Positions 1-9,090 are shown, numbered from the stretch's first letter. The stretch is 64,000 nucleotides of DNA from Lactobacillus gasseri ATCC 33323 = JCM 1131 (GCF_000014425.1 NC_008530.1:1488001-1552000), one strand, 5' to 3'. Notes: a model not told the origin generated them from the letters alone. Program-made: numbers and translations.

Positions 1-91
1 CAATTTAAATTTATACTTTTTTCTGTACCTATCTATTTTACCGCTCAGAGTGCATAATTCGAAATTCTAATCATTTTTATTAATAAATTCA

Positions 92-120
92 TTGACATCT
101 TTTTTTAAGCTTGTTATCAT
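92..120 (+). promoter_or_regulatory. Sigma-A promoter of the T-box leader
   Basis: A perfect -35 box (TTGACA, 92-97) and a near-consensus -10 box (TATCAT, 115-120) are separated by 17 bp. Transcription would start near 127 and run into the T-box leader of the NhaC-type transporter gene. Confidence 0.8.
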
Positions 121-126
121 AATTGC

Positions 127-340
127 AACAATTATCGTCACAGTAGTGCTTATGTTAAGCGTCAGAGAGCTGGTGGTAAAGTGCGAACCAGTCAGGCATA
201 AGTTACGAATTACAGCGATCAATCTTTTATTCGGCCACAATCAGTGCCGTTATCACCTGATGAGAGTGCTGCAAATATGCAGTAAATAGGTGGTACCACG
301 GTAATGCGTCCTGTTGATTAATTTCAACAGGATTTTTTTT
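127..340 (+). ncRNA. T-box leader, apparent tyrosine specifier
   Basis: The T-box sequence AGGTGGTACCACG lies at 288-300, immediately followed by a rho-independent terminator (stem 310-317 with 324-331, T-run 333-340). Upstream, 167-190 carries the conserved distal stem I pattern (AGAGAGCTGGTGGT, then GTGCGAACCAG). On the 3' side of stem I the triplet TAC at 211-213, preceded by GAAT and followed by A, sits where the specifier codon is expected, so uncharged tRNA-Tyr should cause antitermination. The T-box identity is clear; the specifier assignment is by alignment to the general fold and is less certain. Confidence 0.85.
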
Positions 341-354
341 ATGGAGGATTTTTT

Positions 355-1731
355 ATGAAAAAGAAAGTATCTTTTTTAGAAGCAATTATTATTTTACTCT
401 TGCTTTTAATTATTCTAGGTATTTCAGTAATTAAATTTGGTTTAATGCCAGAGGTTCCGGTTCTATTCACAGTCTGTTTATTAGTTTTCTGGCTTAGACT
501 CCGGGGAAATGACTGGGCTTCTATTCAAGATGGAATTAAAGAAGGAATTGGCGTTGCCATTATTCCGATCTTTATTTTTATTCTAATTGGGGCCTTGATT
601 GGCTTGTGGATCAAGGGCAGCATCATCCCTTCAATTATGGTCCTTGGTTTCCATTTAATTAGTGGACAATTCTTCGTCCCTTCTGTTTTTATCGTTTGCT
701 CAATCGTAGGTCTAGCTATTGGGAGCGGCTTTACTACAATTTCAACGGTTGGAATTGCCCTTTTTGGAATTGGTGCCAGCATGAATGCTAATCCAGCTCT
801 TGTTGCTGGAGCAATCATTTCTGGAGCAGTATTTGGCGATAAAATGTCTCCTTTATCTGATTCCACCAATCTTTCTTCCGCTGTGGCAGAAAGTGAACTA
901 TTTGCCCATATCAAAAATATGATGTGGTCAACAATTCCTGCTTTTATTGTTTCTTTAATTCTTTTTTGGATTCTAGGAAACAGCGGCTCAATTGATGCTT
1001 CAAAGATCAATCATACTGTCGCAGTTTTACAGCATAACTTTATCATTACTTGGTGGGCAATCATTCCAATTATCTTAATGTTAATTTGTGCCTGGAGAAA
1101 AATCCCTGCTATTCCTACCCTATTTTTGAATATTGCTGTCACTGTCATTATGATTTTTATTCAAAATCCTCATCAATCTCTTACCGACTTAACTAACCTT
1201 ATTATGAAAGGTTTCGTTGCCAAAACTAGTGACTCATCAGTGAATGCTTTATTAACTCGTGGTGGTATTTCTAGCATGATGGATACGGTTGGCTTAATTA
1301 TTGCTACCTTATCTCTTGGTGGGTTATTAATGAAATTTAACATTGTTCAAACCGCCATGGAACCTCTAGTTGAACACCTTAAAAAGCCTGGTCGGTTAGT
1401 AATTACTACTATTCTTTCAGGTATCTGCATTAATTTATTTGTCGGTGAACAATACCTCTCTGTCATCTTGCCAGGACGCGCCTTCAAGCAAGCATACGAC
1501 AGAATTGGTCTGGCACCACTTGCCTTAAGTCGTGTTCTTGAAGATGGAGGTAGTGTAATTAACTACCTAATTCCTTGGGGAGTAGCTGGTTCTTTTGCAG
1601 CTTCTACTCTTGGAGTTCCGGTTTTAGCCTTTATTCCATTCACCTTCTTCAGCCTCCTTTCTCCTGTCTTTTCAATTCTTTCTGGGGTCAGCGGAATTGG
1701 CCTAAAGTGGCAAAATAAGGCAGAAAAATAA
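355..1731 (+). CDS. NhaC-family transporter, candidate tyrosine permease
   Basis: A 458-residue polytopic membrane protein of the NhaC Na+/H+ antiporter family, with about 11-12 hydrophobic segments. The family core is visible at roughly residues 120-180 (GSGFTTISTVG, then GAVFGDKMSPLSDSTNLSS), and a later conserved block covers about 355-405 (GEQYLSVILPGR and RVLEDGGS). The start is supported by GGAGG at 343-347. NhaC members exchange ions or carry amino acids across the membrane. Because the gene sits alone behind an apparent Tyr-specific T-box, tyrosine uptake is more likely here than pure Na+/H+ exchange. Membership is read from the sequence; the substrate is inferred from the leader. Confidence 0.85.
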   Translation: MKKKVSFLEAIIILLLLLIILGISVIKFGLMPEVPVLFTVCLLVFWLRLRGNDWASIQDGIKEGIGVAIIPIFIFILIGALIGLWIKGSIIPSIMVLGFHLISGQFFVPSVFIVCSIVGLAIGSGFTTISTVGIALFGIGASMNANPALVAGAIISGAVFGDKMSPLSDSTNLSSAVAESELFAHIKNMMWSTIPAFIVSLILFWILGNSGSIDASKINHTVAVLQHNFIITWWAIIPIILMLICAWRKIPAIPTLFLNIAVTVIMIFIQNPHQSLTDLTNLIMKGFVAKTSDSSVNALLTRGGISSMMDTVGLIIATLSLGGLLMKFNIVQTAMEPLVEHLKKPGRLVITTILSGICINLFVGEQYLSVILPGRAFKQAYDRIGLAPLALSRVLEDGGSVINYLIPWGVAGSFAASTLGVPVLAFIPFTFFSLLSPVFSILSGVSGIGLKWQNKAEK

Positions 1732-1743
1732 TTTATCATCAAT

Positions 1744-1790
1744 AAAATCCGTACTATATGCGCTTACATAGCAAAATAGTACGGATTTTT
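1744..1790 (+). terminator. Rho-independent terminator after the NhaC-type gene
   Basis: A 14-bp stem (1744-1757 with 1776-1789, sequence AATCCGTACTAT and its complement) ends in a run of T. It separates the transporter gene from the SAM-hydrolase/ECF operon. Confidence 0.85.
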
Positions 1791-1792
1791 CA

Positions 1793-1821
1793 TTGACGAA
1801 ACTTTTAATACATTGTAAATT
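1793..1821 (+). promoter_or_regulatory. Putative promoter of the SAM-hydrolase/ECF operon
   Basis: TTGACG (1793-1798) and TAAATT (1816-1821) are 17 bp apart, just after the preceding terminator and 35 bp before the first start codon. The -10 box is weak. Confidence 0.5.
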
Positions 1822-1856
1822 ATTAGTAATTAAAAACATATTAAAGGGGGAATTTG

Positions 1857-2702
1857 ATGGAAACAAATCATTTTCTAGTATTACAAACCGACTTCGGTTT
1901 AAAAGATGGTGCTGTTAGCGCCATGCACGGCGTAGCTCATTTGGTTGCTCCGCACGTTGCTGTTTCAGATTTAACTCATGAGATTCCGCCTTATGATATT
2001 TGGGCTGCATCTTACCGCCTCTACCAGACAATCAAATATTGGCCCAAAGGCACAACTTTTGTTTCAGTAGTTGACCCAGGTGTTGGCTCAGATCGAAAGA
2101 GTATCGCAGTTAAAACAAAAAGCGGACATTTTATTATTACACCTGATAACGGTTCATTAACACATGTTGCAACTTATATGGGACTTGAGGAAGTAAGAGA
2201 AATTGATGAACAAAAGAACCGTCTTCCTTATTCTTCAGAAAGTAATACTTTCCATGGCCGTGATATTTACGCTTATAACGGCGCCCTTTTAGCTGATGGC
2301 GAAAAATCATTTGAAGATCTAGGAGAGCCATTAGATCCAACTTCAGTTGTGAAATTGCCACTTACCGAAGCCAAATTAGAAAATGATCATCTAACGGGAT
2401 CAATTGATGTATTAGATATTCGCTTTGGTTCTTTATGGACAAATATTCCTTATGACTTAGTTAAAAAAGCCGATATCAAACGCGGCGACAAACTTACTGT
2501 CACAATTACTTATCAAGGTCAAACCTATTATCATGATACAATACCTTTTGTTACATCCTTTGCCGATGTAGCAATCAAAGATCCATTGATGTATATCAAT
2601 TCATTAGTCAATGTCGGTATTGCACTAAATCAAGCTTCATTTGCCGATACCTACAAAATTGGTACTGGAAATGATTGGAAAATTGATTTAACTAGAGAAT
2701 AA
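1857..2702 (+). CDS. SAM hydrolase / SAM hydroxide adenosyltransferase (DUF62)
   Basis: About 281 residues of the DUF62 (SAM_adeno_trans) family. Members split S-adenosyl-methionine to adenosine and methionine using an activated water or hydroxide. Recognisable family blocks are LQTDFGLKDGAVSAMHG near the N-terminus, VVDPGVGSDR around residue 70, TPDNGSLT around 97 and FHGRDIYA around 133. A TTG in frame sits at 1854, but ATG at 1857 is preferred because GGGGG (1846-1850) then lies 6 bases upstream. The gene starts an operon with an ECF transporter (gap of 21 bases), so the imported compound may be related to the adenosyl or nucleoside product. The enzyme class is well supported; the link to the transporter substrate is inference. 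Confidence 0.85.
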   Translation: METNHFLVLQTDFGLKDGAVSAMHGVAHLVAPHVAVSDLTHEIPPYDIWAASYRLYQTIKYWPKGTTFVSVVDPGVGSDRKSIAVKTKSGHFIITPDNGSLTHVATYMGLEEVREIDEQKNRLPYSSESNTFHGRDIYAYNGALLADGEKSFEDLGEPLDPTSVVKLPLTEAKLENDHLTGSIDVLDIRFGSLWTNIPYDLVKKADIKRGDKLTVTITYQGQTYYHDTIPFVTSFADVAIKDPLMYINSLVNVGIALNQASFADTYKIGTGNDWKIDLTRE

Positions 2703-2723
2703 TTTATTTACGGGGGAAAAATT

Positions 2724-3281
2724 ATGAACAAGCAAAAAGGTTTATCAGTAAAAAGCGTTGTTGCAATTGGTATTGGAGCAGCAATCTATGTTATTTTGGC
2801 ACGTTTCACATCAATTCCAACTGGCATTCCAAACACTAATATTGAAATTGTCTACCCATTCTTAGCTTTACTTGCCACTATTTATGGTCCTGTTGTTGGA
2901 TTTTCTGTTGGTTTCATCGGCCATGCACTAGGTGACTTCTTAATGTATGGTCAAACTTGGTGGAGCTGGGTTTTGGCTACAGCTGTTTTAGGTTTAATCA
3001 TCGGTCTTTATGGTATGCGCCTTGACTTAGATAATGGCGTCTTCACTGTTAAACAAATGGTTGGCTTTAACGTTGTCCAAATCATTGCTAACGTTATTTC
3101 TTGGTTATTAATTGCACCAGTTGGCGATATCTTAATCTACAGCGAACCTCAAAACAAGGTCTTCTTACAAGGAGCTACTGCAACCATTACTAACTCACTT
3201 TCTATTCTTATTTTAGGAACCATCTTGCTTAAAGCTTATGCAGCAACTAAAGTTAAGAAAGGTAGTTTACGTAAAGACTAA
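2724..3281 (+). CDS. ECF transporter S component, UPF0397 family
   Basis: A 185-residue, five- to six-helix membrane protein of the UPF0397 / ECF-type S-component family, which some databases label riboflavin-like. The N-terminal helix contains the Ala-rich GIGAAIYVILARF motif expected for docking on EcfT. The block covering about residues 40-75 (FLALLATIYGPVVGFSVGF, then GHALGDFL) is typical of the family. It supplies substrate specificity; the ATPase and EcfT are encoded directly downstream, so this is a dedicated (group I-like) ECF set. Substrate is not established. The neighbouring SAM hydrolase hints at a nucleoside- or methionine-related ligand. Confidence 0.85.
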   Translation: MNKQKGLSVKSVVAIGIGAAIYVILARFTSIPTGIPNTNIEIVYPFLALLATIYGPVVGFSVGFIGHALGDFLMYGQTWWSWVLATAVLGLIIGLYGMRLDLDNGVFTVKQMVGFNVVQIIANVISWLLIAPVGDILIYSEPQNKVFLQGATATITNSLSILILGTILLKAYAATKVKKGSLRKD

Positions 3282-3302
3282 TTACGAAAGGTTACTCAAT
3301 TA

Positions 3303-5024
3303 ATGACAGAACCGATTATTGAATTTAAAGATTTTTCATTTAAATACAATAGCCAAGCAGAACCCACTCTTAAAAAGATTAATCTTAAAATTAATAAGGG
3401 TGAAAAAATTCTCTTGGCCGGACCTTCAGGCAGCGGCAAATCTACAATTGGTCGCTGCCTTAATGGTCTTATTCCAAATATTGATCAAGGCAACATCACG
3501 GGCGAATGCTTAGTAAATGGAAAAGATATTACTAAAACTAGTCTTTTTGACTTCTCATTTACTACTTCTACAATTTTACAAGATGCAGACAGTCAATTTA
3601 TTGGTCTAACAGTTGGTGAAGATATTGCTTTTGCACTTGAAAATGATTGCCAGCCTAAGGACAAAATGCATCACACTGTAAATCAATGGGCAGAAGAACT
3701 TCAAATTAAAGAACTACTTAAACAGTCGCCGCAAAGTCTTTCTGGCGGACAGAAACAAATCGTTGCCCTAGCCGGCGTCTTAGTTGATGAATCACCAATT
3801 TTGCTTTTCGATGAACCACTCGCTAACCTTGATCCTGCTTCCGGGCTCAAGACAATGGCTATTATCGATAAAATCCAAAAGGAACTTAATGCCACAGTTA
3901 TTATTATTGAGCACCGTGTCGAAGAAGTTTTGAGTCAACCAATCGATAGAATTGTTTTAGTTAATGATGGCCAAATTGTCGCAGATGAGCCTACTAATCA
4001 GCTTCTCCATGAGAATAGTTTAGAAAAAATTGGCGTTCGTCAACCACTTTACTTAAAGGCGATGACTGCTGCAAATATCGACTTAAGTTCAATTAAAAAG
4101 CTAGACAAAATCACAGACCTGCCTACTTCTGACTCAATCAGCAAGCAACTAGAAAATTGGGTTGATCAAGCTCCAGTTAAAGAAAACACAGCTACTCATC
4201 AACCTTTATTAACACTAGACCATGTCGGTCACCAATATAATAAGAATCAGCCTTATCCTTTAAAGGACGTTTCTGCTACTATCAATCAAGGTGATTTCAT
4301 CTCAATTGTTGGTCAAAATGGTGCCGGTAAAACCACCTTATGTCGCATTATTTGTGGTTTTATTTCTAATGAAGGTAAGATTACACTTAAAGATCAAGAT
4401 CTAGCTAATTTATCAATTAAAGAAAGAGCTGAAAAAATTGGCTATGTCATGCAAGATCCTAATCAAATGATCTCGCAGAAAATGATTTTTGACGAAATAG
4501 CTTTAGGATTACGTCTGCGTAACGTAGATGAAGAAACGATCAAACAAAAAGTAAATCAAACTTTAAAAATTTGTGGTCTTTATCCTTTCAGACACTGGCC
4601 AATTTCTGCCCTCAGTTTTGGGCAGAAAAAACGTGTCACAATCGCTTCAATTTTAGTTCTAGAACCAGAAATCATTATTTTAGATGAACCAACTGCTGGT
4701 CAAGACTGGAAGACATATACCGAAATTATGGGCTTTTTAAAGCACTTAAACAAGCTAGGCAAGACAATCATTATTATTACGCACGATATGCACTTAATGC
4801 TTGAATATACTACACGCTCTCTTGCCTTCACTAAAGGAAAATTAATTGCTGATACAAGCCCTATTGAATTACTAACCAATCCTAAGCTAATTAAAGAAGC
4901 GTCTTTAAAGAGAACAAGTTTATTTGAACTTGCACAGCATTACCACTTGCCTGATCCAAATAAATTTGTCCAAGCTTACATTAACTCTGAACAAAAGAAC
5001 TGGAAGGATGAAGATTATGAATGA
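3303..5024 (+). CDS. ECF transporter fused double ATPase (EcfA-EcfA')
   Basis: A 573-residue cytoplasmic ATPase made of two ABC domains in one chain. Domain 1 (about 1-245) has Walker A GPSGSGKST near residue 40, signature SLSGGQKQ and Walker B LLFDEP. Domain 2 (about 300-530) has Walker A GQNGAGKTT, a degenerate signature ALSFGQKKR and Walker B IILDEP. It drives the ECF transporter with the S component upstream and EcfT downstream. The altered second signature suggests that the two ATP sites are unequal, which is common in fused EcfAA' proteins. The 3' end overlaps ecfT by 8 bases, pointing to translational coupling. Confidence 0.93.
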   Translation: MTEPIIEFKDFSFKYNSQAEPTLKKINLKINKGEKILLAGPSGSGKSTIGRCLNGLIPNIDQGNITGECLVNGKDITKTSLFDFSFTTSTILQDADSQFIGLTVGEDIAFALENDCQPKDKMHHTVNQWAEELQIKELLKQSPQSLSGGQKQIVALAGVLVDESPILLFDEPLANLDPASGLKTMAIIDKIQKELNATVIIIEHRVEEVLSQPIDRIVLVNDGQIVADEPTNQLLHENSLEKIGVRQPLYLKAMTAANIDLSSIKKLDKITDLPTSDSISKQLENWVDQAPVKENTATHQPLLTLDHVGHQYNKNQPYPLKDVSATINQGDFISIVGQNGAGKTTLCRIICGFISNEGKITLKDQDLANLSIKERAEKIGYVMQDPNQMISQKMIFDEIALGLRLRNVDEETIKQKVNQTLKICGLYPFRHWPISALSFGQKKRVTIASILVLEPEIIILDEPTAGQDWKTYTEIMGFLKHLNKLGKTIIIITHDMHLMLEYTTRSLAFTKGKLIADTSPIELLTNPKLIKEASLKRTSLFELAQHYHLPDPNKFVQAYINSEQKNWKDEDYE

Positions 5025-5847
5025 TAGTAAAATTTTAGGCTACCAGCCAGGAAATAGTTTTATTCATGCCTTGAATGCTACTACAAAGATGATCTTTTTA
5101 ATTCTGGTTTCAATTGCGTGCATGGTTACTTACGATACCCGCTTTTTAATTGCAATCTGTATCTTATCCTTGATCTTACTAAAAATAGCTGGTATTAAAT
5201 GGAAACAGGTTTCTTTTATTGTTAAGTTCATCATTGTTTTTGCTGTAATTAATATTTTGGCAGTTTTCATTTTTCAACCGACTTATGGCGAAAGTTTATA
5301 CCACTCAAAAACAGTTTTAATCAATGCTGGATACTTTACCTTAACTGCCCAAGAATTATTTTATTTGCTTAACGTTAGTTTAAAATATATCTGCTCTATT
5401 CCTTTAGTTCTGCTCTTTTTATTAACAACCAATCCCAGTCAATTTGCTGCTAGCTTAAATAAAATTGGTGTGAGCTATAAGGTGTCTTACGCTGTTTCTT
5501 TAGCCTTGCGCTATATTCCTAACATTCAAGAAAGCTATTGGTCTATCTCTGCTGCTCAACAAGCACGAGGAAATGAACTTTCTAAAAAGGCATCTCTTGG
5601 AAAACGAATCCACGGAACATTAAATATCGTGACCCCACTTATCTTTTCAAGCCTTGACCGTATCGATACAATCAGTACTGCCATGCAACTTAGACGTTTC
5701 GGTTCAAAGAAAAAGCGAACTTGGTATGTAGCTGAAAAATTCAGCTTAGCTGACTATTTAGTTACCAGTCTAGCCTTCATTCTTGTTTTAATTGTTATTT
5801 TGCTCTTCAAAGTTAACTCGGGACGCTTTTACAATCCATTTGTGTAA
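5017..5847 (+). CDS. ecfT: ECF transporter transmembrane protein EcfT
   Basis: About 276 residues with several hydrophobic helices. It contains the two cytoplasmic coupling motifs of EcfT: AQQARGNEL and a second copy, AMQLRRFG, about 50 residues later. These contact the two ATPase domains. The frame is open further upstream to 4924, but ATG at 5017 has GGAAGG (5002-5007) 9 bases before it and gives the usual family N-terminus. It completes the SAM hydrolase-S-A-T operon. The second motif lacks the usual ARG triplet (LRR instead), which may tune ATPase coupling. Confidence 0.9.
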   Translation: MNDSKILGYQPGNSFIHALNATTKMIFLILVSIACMVTYDTRFLIAICILSLILLKIAGIKWKQVSFIVKFIIVFAVINILAVFIFQPTYGESLYHSKTVLINAGYFTLTAQELFYLLNVSLKYICSIPLVLLFLLTTNPSQFAASLNKIGVSYKVSYAVSLALRYIPNIQESYWSISAAQQARGNELSKKASLGKRIHGTLNIVTPLIFSSLDRIDTISTAMQLRRFGSKKKRTWYVAEKFSLADYLVTSLAFILVLIVILLFKVNSGRFYNPFV

Positions 5848-5909
5848 AAGTTTCTTTTACTGTTAAGATACGTTAAAATATATTAATAATAATGAAAGAG
5901 GGAGAGCTT

Positions 5910-6623
5910 ATGAATAACTTTTCACAAGAACCAGAACGTCGCACAATCGTTGACGTAACTGGCTTAAATAGATTCTTAAGCAGAATGTACGGCATGATGA
6001 CAATCGCCGTTTTAGTTTCTGCTTTAAGTGCTTACTTAACGATGACTGTCTTTAGAACTCAAGTAATGACCTTATTTGCTAGCAACCCAGCAATGACTTG
6101 GATTTTATTGTTAGTTCCACTTGCATTAACTTTTGGAATTAGCTTTAGAGCAACAAGAAATCCGGTAGCTAGTTTCGTCATGTTAATGATTATGGCAATT
6201 GTTTACGGAGTTGAATTTTCCTTAATTGCTGGTGCCTATACTGGCCGCAGCATTGCTTCTGCATTCGTTGCTTCATCTACTGTTTTCATTACTATGGCAG
6301 TAATTGGTACAACTACTAAGAAGAACTTAAATAATCTTGGCTCTTATGCTTCTGCTGCCTTGATTGGTTTAATTGTTGCAATGCTTATCAACATGTTCTT
6401 AAGAAATCCAATGGTTTCTTACATCTTTTCATTTATCGCAGTTATTATCTTTACTATTTTAACTGCTTGGGATGCACAAAGAATGAAACAAATTTACGAA
6501 AACTATGGTGGTCAAGTTTCAGTTGATGGTTTGGCTGTTGCAGGTGCTTTAGCACTTTACCTAGACTTCGTTAACTTGTTCTTACAGTTCTTACAAATCT
6601 TTGGATTTAGCGACAGAAATTAA
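5910..6623 (+). CDS. Bax inhibitor-1 family membrane protein
   Basis: A 237-residue protein with seven predicted membrane helices, of the BI-1/YetJ/YccA family. Bacterial members act as pH-sensitive calcium leak channels or interact with FtsH. The family hallmark near the C-terminus is present (ILTAWDAQRMKQIYENYGG, followed by ALALYLDFVNLF). A longer frame from 5892 exists, but ATG at 5910 follows GGGAGAG at a normal distance. It is a single-gene transcription unit ending in a strong terminator. Confidence 0.88.
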   Translation: MNNFSQEPERRTIVDVTGLNRFLSRMYGMMTIAVLVSALSAYLTMTVFRTQVMTLFASNPAMTWILLLVPLALTFGISFRATRNPVASFVMLMIMAIVYGVEFSLIAGAYTGRSIASAFVASSTVFITMAVIGTTTKKNLNNLGSYASAALIGLIVAMLINMFLRNPMVSYIFSFIAVIIFTILTAWDAQRMKQIYENYGGQVSVDGLAVAGALALYLDFVNLFLQFLQIFGFSDRN

Positions 6624-6634
6624 TAATATTTATG

Positions 6635-6675
6635 AAAAATGCGAGGTGCTTTTGAAAGTTACCTCGCATTTTTAT
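6635..6675 (+). terminator. Rho-independent terminator
   Basis: AAAAATGCGAGGT pairs with ACCTCGCATTTTT around a short loop and is followed by further T residues. Confidence 0.85.
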
Positions 6676-6758
6676 TTTGTGTTCAAATTTTCAAAAAATT
6701 TCAAAATTTTTTTGTCCCTCTTCTCCTCCCATTCTCATGCAATTTTTCCCAATACAAA

Positions 6759-6836
6759 TAACAATCTATAGTGCTTTTATCCAGGAAAAATACTAGATAT
6801 TGTGTTATCCTCTTAAGTGTCGACAAGATATTGTAC
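6759..6836 (+). promoter_or_regulatory. Three NrdR-like boxes upstream of rtpR
   Basis: Three 16-bp elements fit the NrdR consensus (ACACWAYATATWGTGT): 6759-6774 (about 12 of 16), 6790-6805 (14 of 16) and 6821-6836 (11 of 16). Their starts are 31 bp apart in both intervals, close to three helical turns, which is the phasing typical of paired NrdR sites. NrdR is the nucleotide-sensing repressor of ribonucleotide reductase genes. Position directly before the reductase start supports the assignment. The flanking 6676-6758 is AT- and pyrimidine-rich and shows nothing else clear. Confidence 0.75.
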
Positions 6837-6855
6837 TTTAGGGAGAGATAAAAAT

Positions 6856-9090
6856 ATGTCTGATTTGAGAATCACACTTGATCCAGATTTCATTGCACAA
6901 ACTAAAAAAGAAGTTACTCCTCACTGGGGTGAGTTAGGCTGGGTTACTTATAAACGTACCTATGCTCGCTGGCTTGATGATAAAAATCGCTCTGAAAATT
7001 GGGACGAAACTGTTAAACGCGTGATCGAAGGTAATATTAATCTTGACCCTCGTTTAAAAAATAATCCTAGTAAAAAAACCATTCACGAGTTAACAGCTGA
7101 AGCTAAGCAATTATTCCGCCTAGTCTACGGCCTAGCTGCTACTCCATCTGGTCGTAACTTATGGATTTCAGGGACTGACTACCAAAAGAGAAATGGTGAT
7201 TCACTGAACAACTGCTGGTTTATTTCCATTCGTCCACAAAAATACGGTAATAGCCATATCGTTCCTGCTTATCTTACACAAGATCAAGTCGCACCATCGA
7301 TGCCTTTTTCATTTTTATTCGACCAATTAATGAAAGGCGGCGGCGTAGGCTTTTCTGTAGTTGACGAAAACATCAACCAAATTCCAAAGCTTGATCAAAA
7401 AGTAGACTTAACTATCGTCATTGACAAGCAAAGTAAGTCCTATGATGCATCCCTCAAGTTAGGTGCTACTGATCTTGATGAATGGAAAAAAACTAATCAA
7501 GAAAAAGAAGATTACATTTACTACAAGCTCCCTGATACTCGCGAAGGTTGGGTCTTAGCAAATGCTCGTTTAATCGACATGCATTTCAATTCAACTAATC
7601 CTGAGAACAAGAAAAAACTAGTACTTGATATCAGCGATATCCGCCCTTATGGAGCTAAGATTCATGGATTCGGTGGTACAGCTTCCGGCCCAATGCCACT
7701 AATTGAAATGCTTTTTGATATTAATCAAATTCTTAATGAGCGTGCTGGTCAAAAATTAACTGCAGTTGACGCAACTGATATTTGCAACTTAATTGGTAAA
7801 ACCGTCGTTGCTGGTAACGTTAGAAGAAGTGCAGAACTAGCACTTGGTTCAAGCAATAACCAAGACTTCATTACTATGAAGCAAGATAAAAAGAAACTTT
7901 ACCACCACCGCTGGGCATCAAATAATAGTGTTGCAATTAATTCTGAGTTTGATAACTACCAACCAATTGCTGACAGTATTTTACATAACGGTGAACCTGG
8001 TGTTGTTAACCTGGAATTATCCCGTAACTACGGACGCATCAAAGATGGCTATCAAGCTGGAATTGATGGTGAAGTTGAAGGAACTAACCCTTGTGGAGAA
8101 ATTTCCTTAGCTAACGGTGAACCATGTAACTTGTTTGAAGTCTTTCCTTTTATTGCTCAAAAACAAGGTTGGGATCTGAAAGAGGCATTTAAACTCGCTG
8201 CTCGCTACACCAAGCGTGTCACCTTTAGTCCATATGACTGGGAAGTTTCTCGTAAGATCATCAACAAAAATCGCCGGATTGGTGTTTCAATGTCTGGTAT
8301 TCAAGATTGGATTTTATCTACTTTTGGCCATCGCGTAGTGACTGGATTTAAGACTGCTACTGATTCAGAAACTGGTAAAGAAATTAAAGATCCAGTTTAC
8401 GACCCTGAAATTATTAAAACAGTCGATGGTCTCTACCAAGCTGTTGTTGACGCTGACAAAGATTACAGCCAAGAACTAAACTGCAATACTTCAATTAAGC
8501 ACACTACAGTTAAGCCATCTGGTACTGTTGCTAAACTTGCTGGAGTTTCTGAAGGGATGCATTTCCACTATTCTGGCTACTTAATTCAACGCATTCGCTT
8601 CCAAGAAACCGATCCCCTTCTTCCAGCATTAAAAGATTGCGGCTATAGAACTGAGCCTGATATTTACACCCCACATACAATCTGCGTTGAATTTCCAATT
8701 AAAGCAGCCAATGCTGACAGCGATAACTTCGCTTCTGCTGGAACTGTTTCAATTGCGGAACAATTTGCTACTCAAGCTTTCTTACAAACTTACTGGTCAG
8801 ATAATGCGGTAAGCTGTACTATTACTTTTCAAAATGATGAAAGCGACCAAATAGCTCCATTACTACATCAATATCGTTATGCAATTAAATCTACTTCACT
8901 TCTGCCTTACTATGGTGGCTCCTTAAAACAAGCTCCAAAAGAGCCAATTAGTAAGGAAAAATATGAGAAAGCAGATAACCACATTACTGGTAATGTTGAA
9001 ATAGTTTTTGAACAAACTAACGAAGATCAAAAGGGGCTTGAATTAGTGGATCAAAGCGATTGTGATAACGGTGCTTGCCCAATCAAGTAA
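6856..9090 (+). CDS. rtpR: Adenosylcobalamin-dependent ribonucleoside-triphosphate reductase (class II)
   Basis: A 744-residue monomeric class II reductase, close in length to the Lactobacillus leichmannii enzyme. It converts NTPs to dNTPs with adenosylcobalamin. The active-site cysteine pair is visible at about residue 120 (NNCWF) and in NPCGEISLANGEPCNL around 415-430; the latter also holds the radical cysteine. The C-terminal reducing pair is present as CDNGAC followed by PIK. The frame is open from 6817, but ATG at 6856 follows AGGGAGAG and excludes the third NrdR box from the coding region. It leads an operon with cobalamin-uptake and cofactor-maturation genes. Confidence 0.96.
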   Translation: MSDLRITLDPDFIAQTKKEVTPHWGELGWVTYKRTYARWLDDKNRSENWDETVKRVIEGNINLDPRLKNNPSKKTIHELTAEAKQLFRLVYGLAATPSGRNLWISGTDYQKRNGDSLNNCWFISIRPQKYGNSHIVPAYLTQDQVAPSMPFSFLFDQLMKGGGVGFSVVDENINQIPKLDQKVDLTIVIDKQSKSYDASLKLGATDLDEWKKTNQEKEDYIYYKLPDTREGWVLANARLIDMHFNSTNPENKKKLVLDISDIRPYGAKIHGFGGTASGPMPLIEMLFDINQILNERAGQKLTAVDATDICNLIGKTVVAGNVRRSAELALGSSNNQDFITMKQDKKKLYHHRWASNNSVAINSEFDNYQPIADSILHNGEPGVVNLELSRNYGRIKDGYQAGIDGEVEGTNPCGEISLANGEPCNLFEVFPFIAQKQGWDLKEAFKLAARYTKRVTFSPYDWEVSRKIINKNRRIGVSMSGIQDWILSTFGHRVVTGFKTATDSETGKEIKDPVYDPEIIKTVDGLYQAVVDADKDYSQELNCNTSIKHTTVKPSGTVAKLAGVSEGMHFHYSGYLIQRIRFQETDPLLPALKDCGYRTEPDIYTPHTICVEFPIKAANADSDNFASAGTVSIAEQFATQAFLQTYWSDNAVSCTITFQNDESDQIAPLLHQYRYAIKSTSLLPYYGGSLKQAPKEPISKEKYEKADNHITGNVEIVFEQTNEDQKGLELVDQSDCDNGACPIK

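Noticed and set aside
92-289. Open frame of 65 codons at the left end
   Set aside because: It lies wholly inside the promoter and T-box leader, starts on the -35 box and has no ribosome-binding site.
525-1010. 161-codon frame antisense to the NhaC-type gene
   Set aside because: Shadow of a strongly supported membrane protein gene; composition and lack of start signals do not support it.
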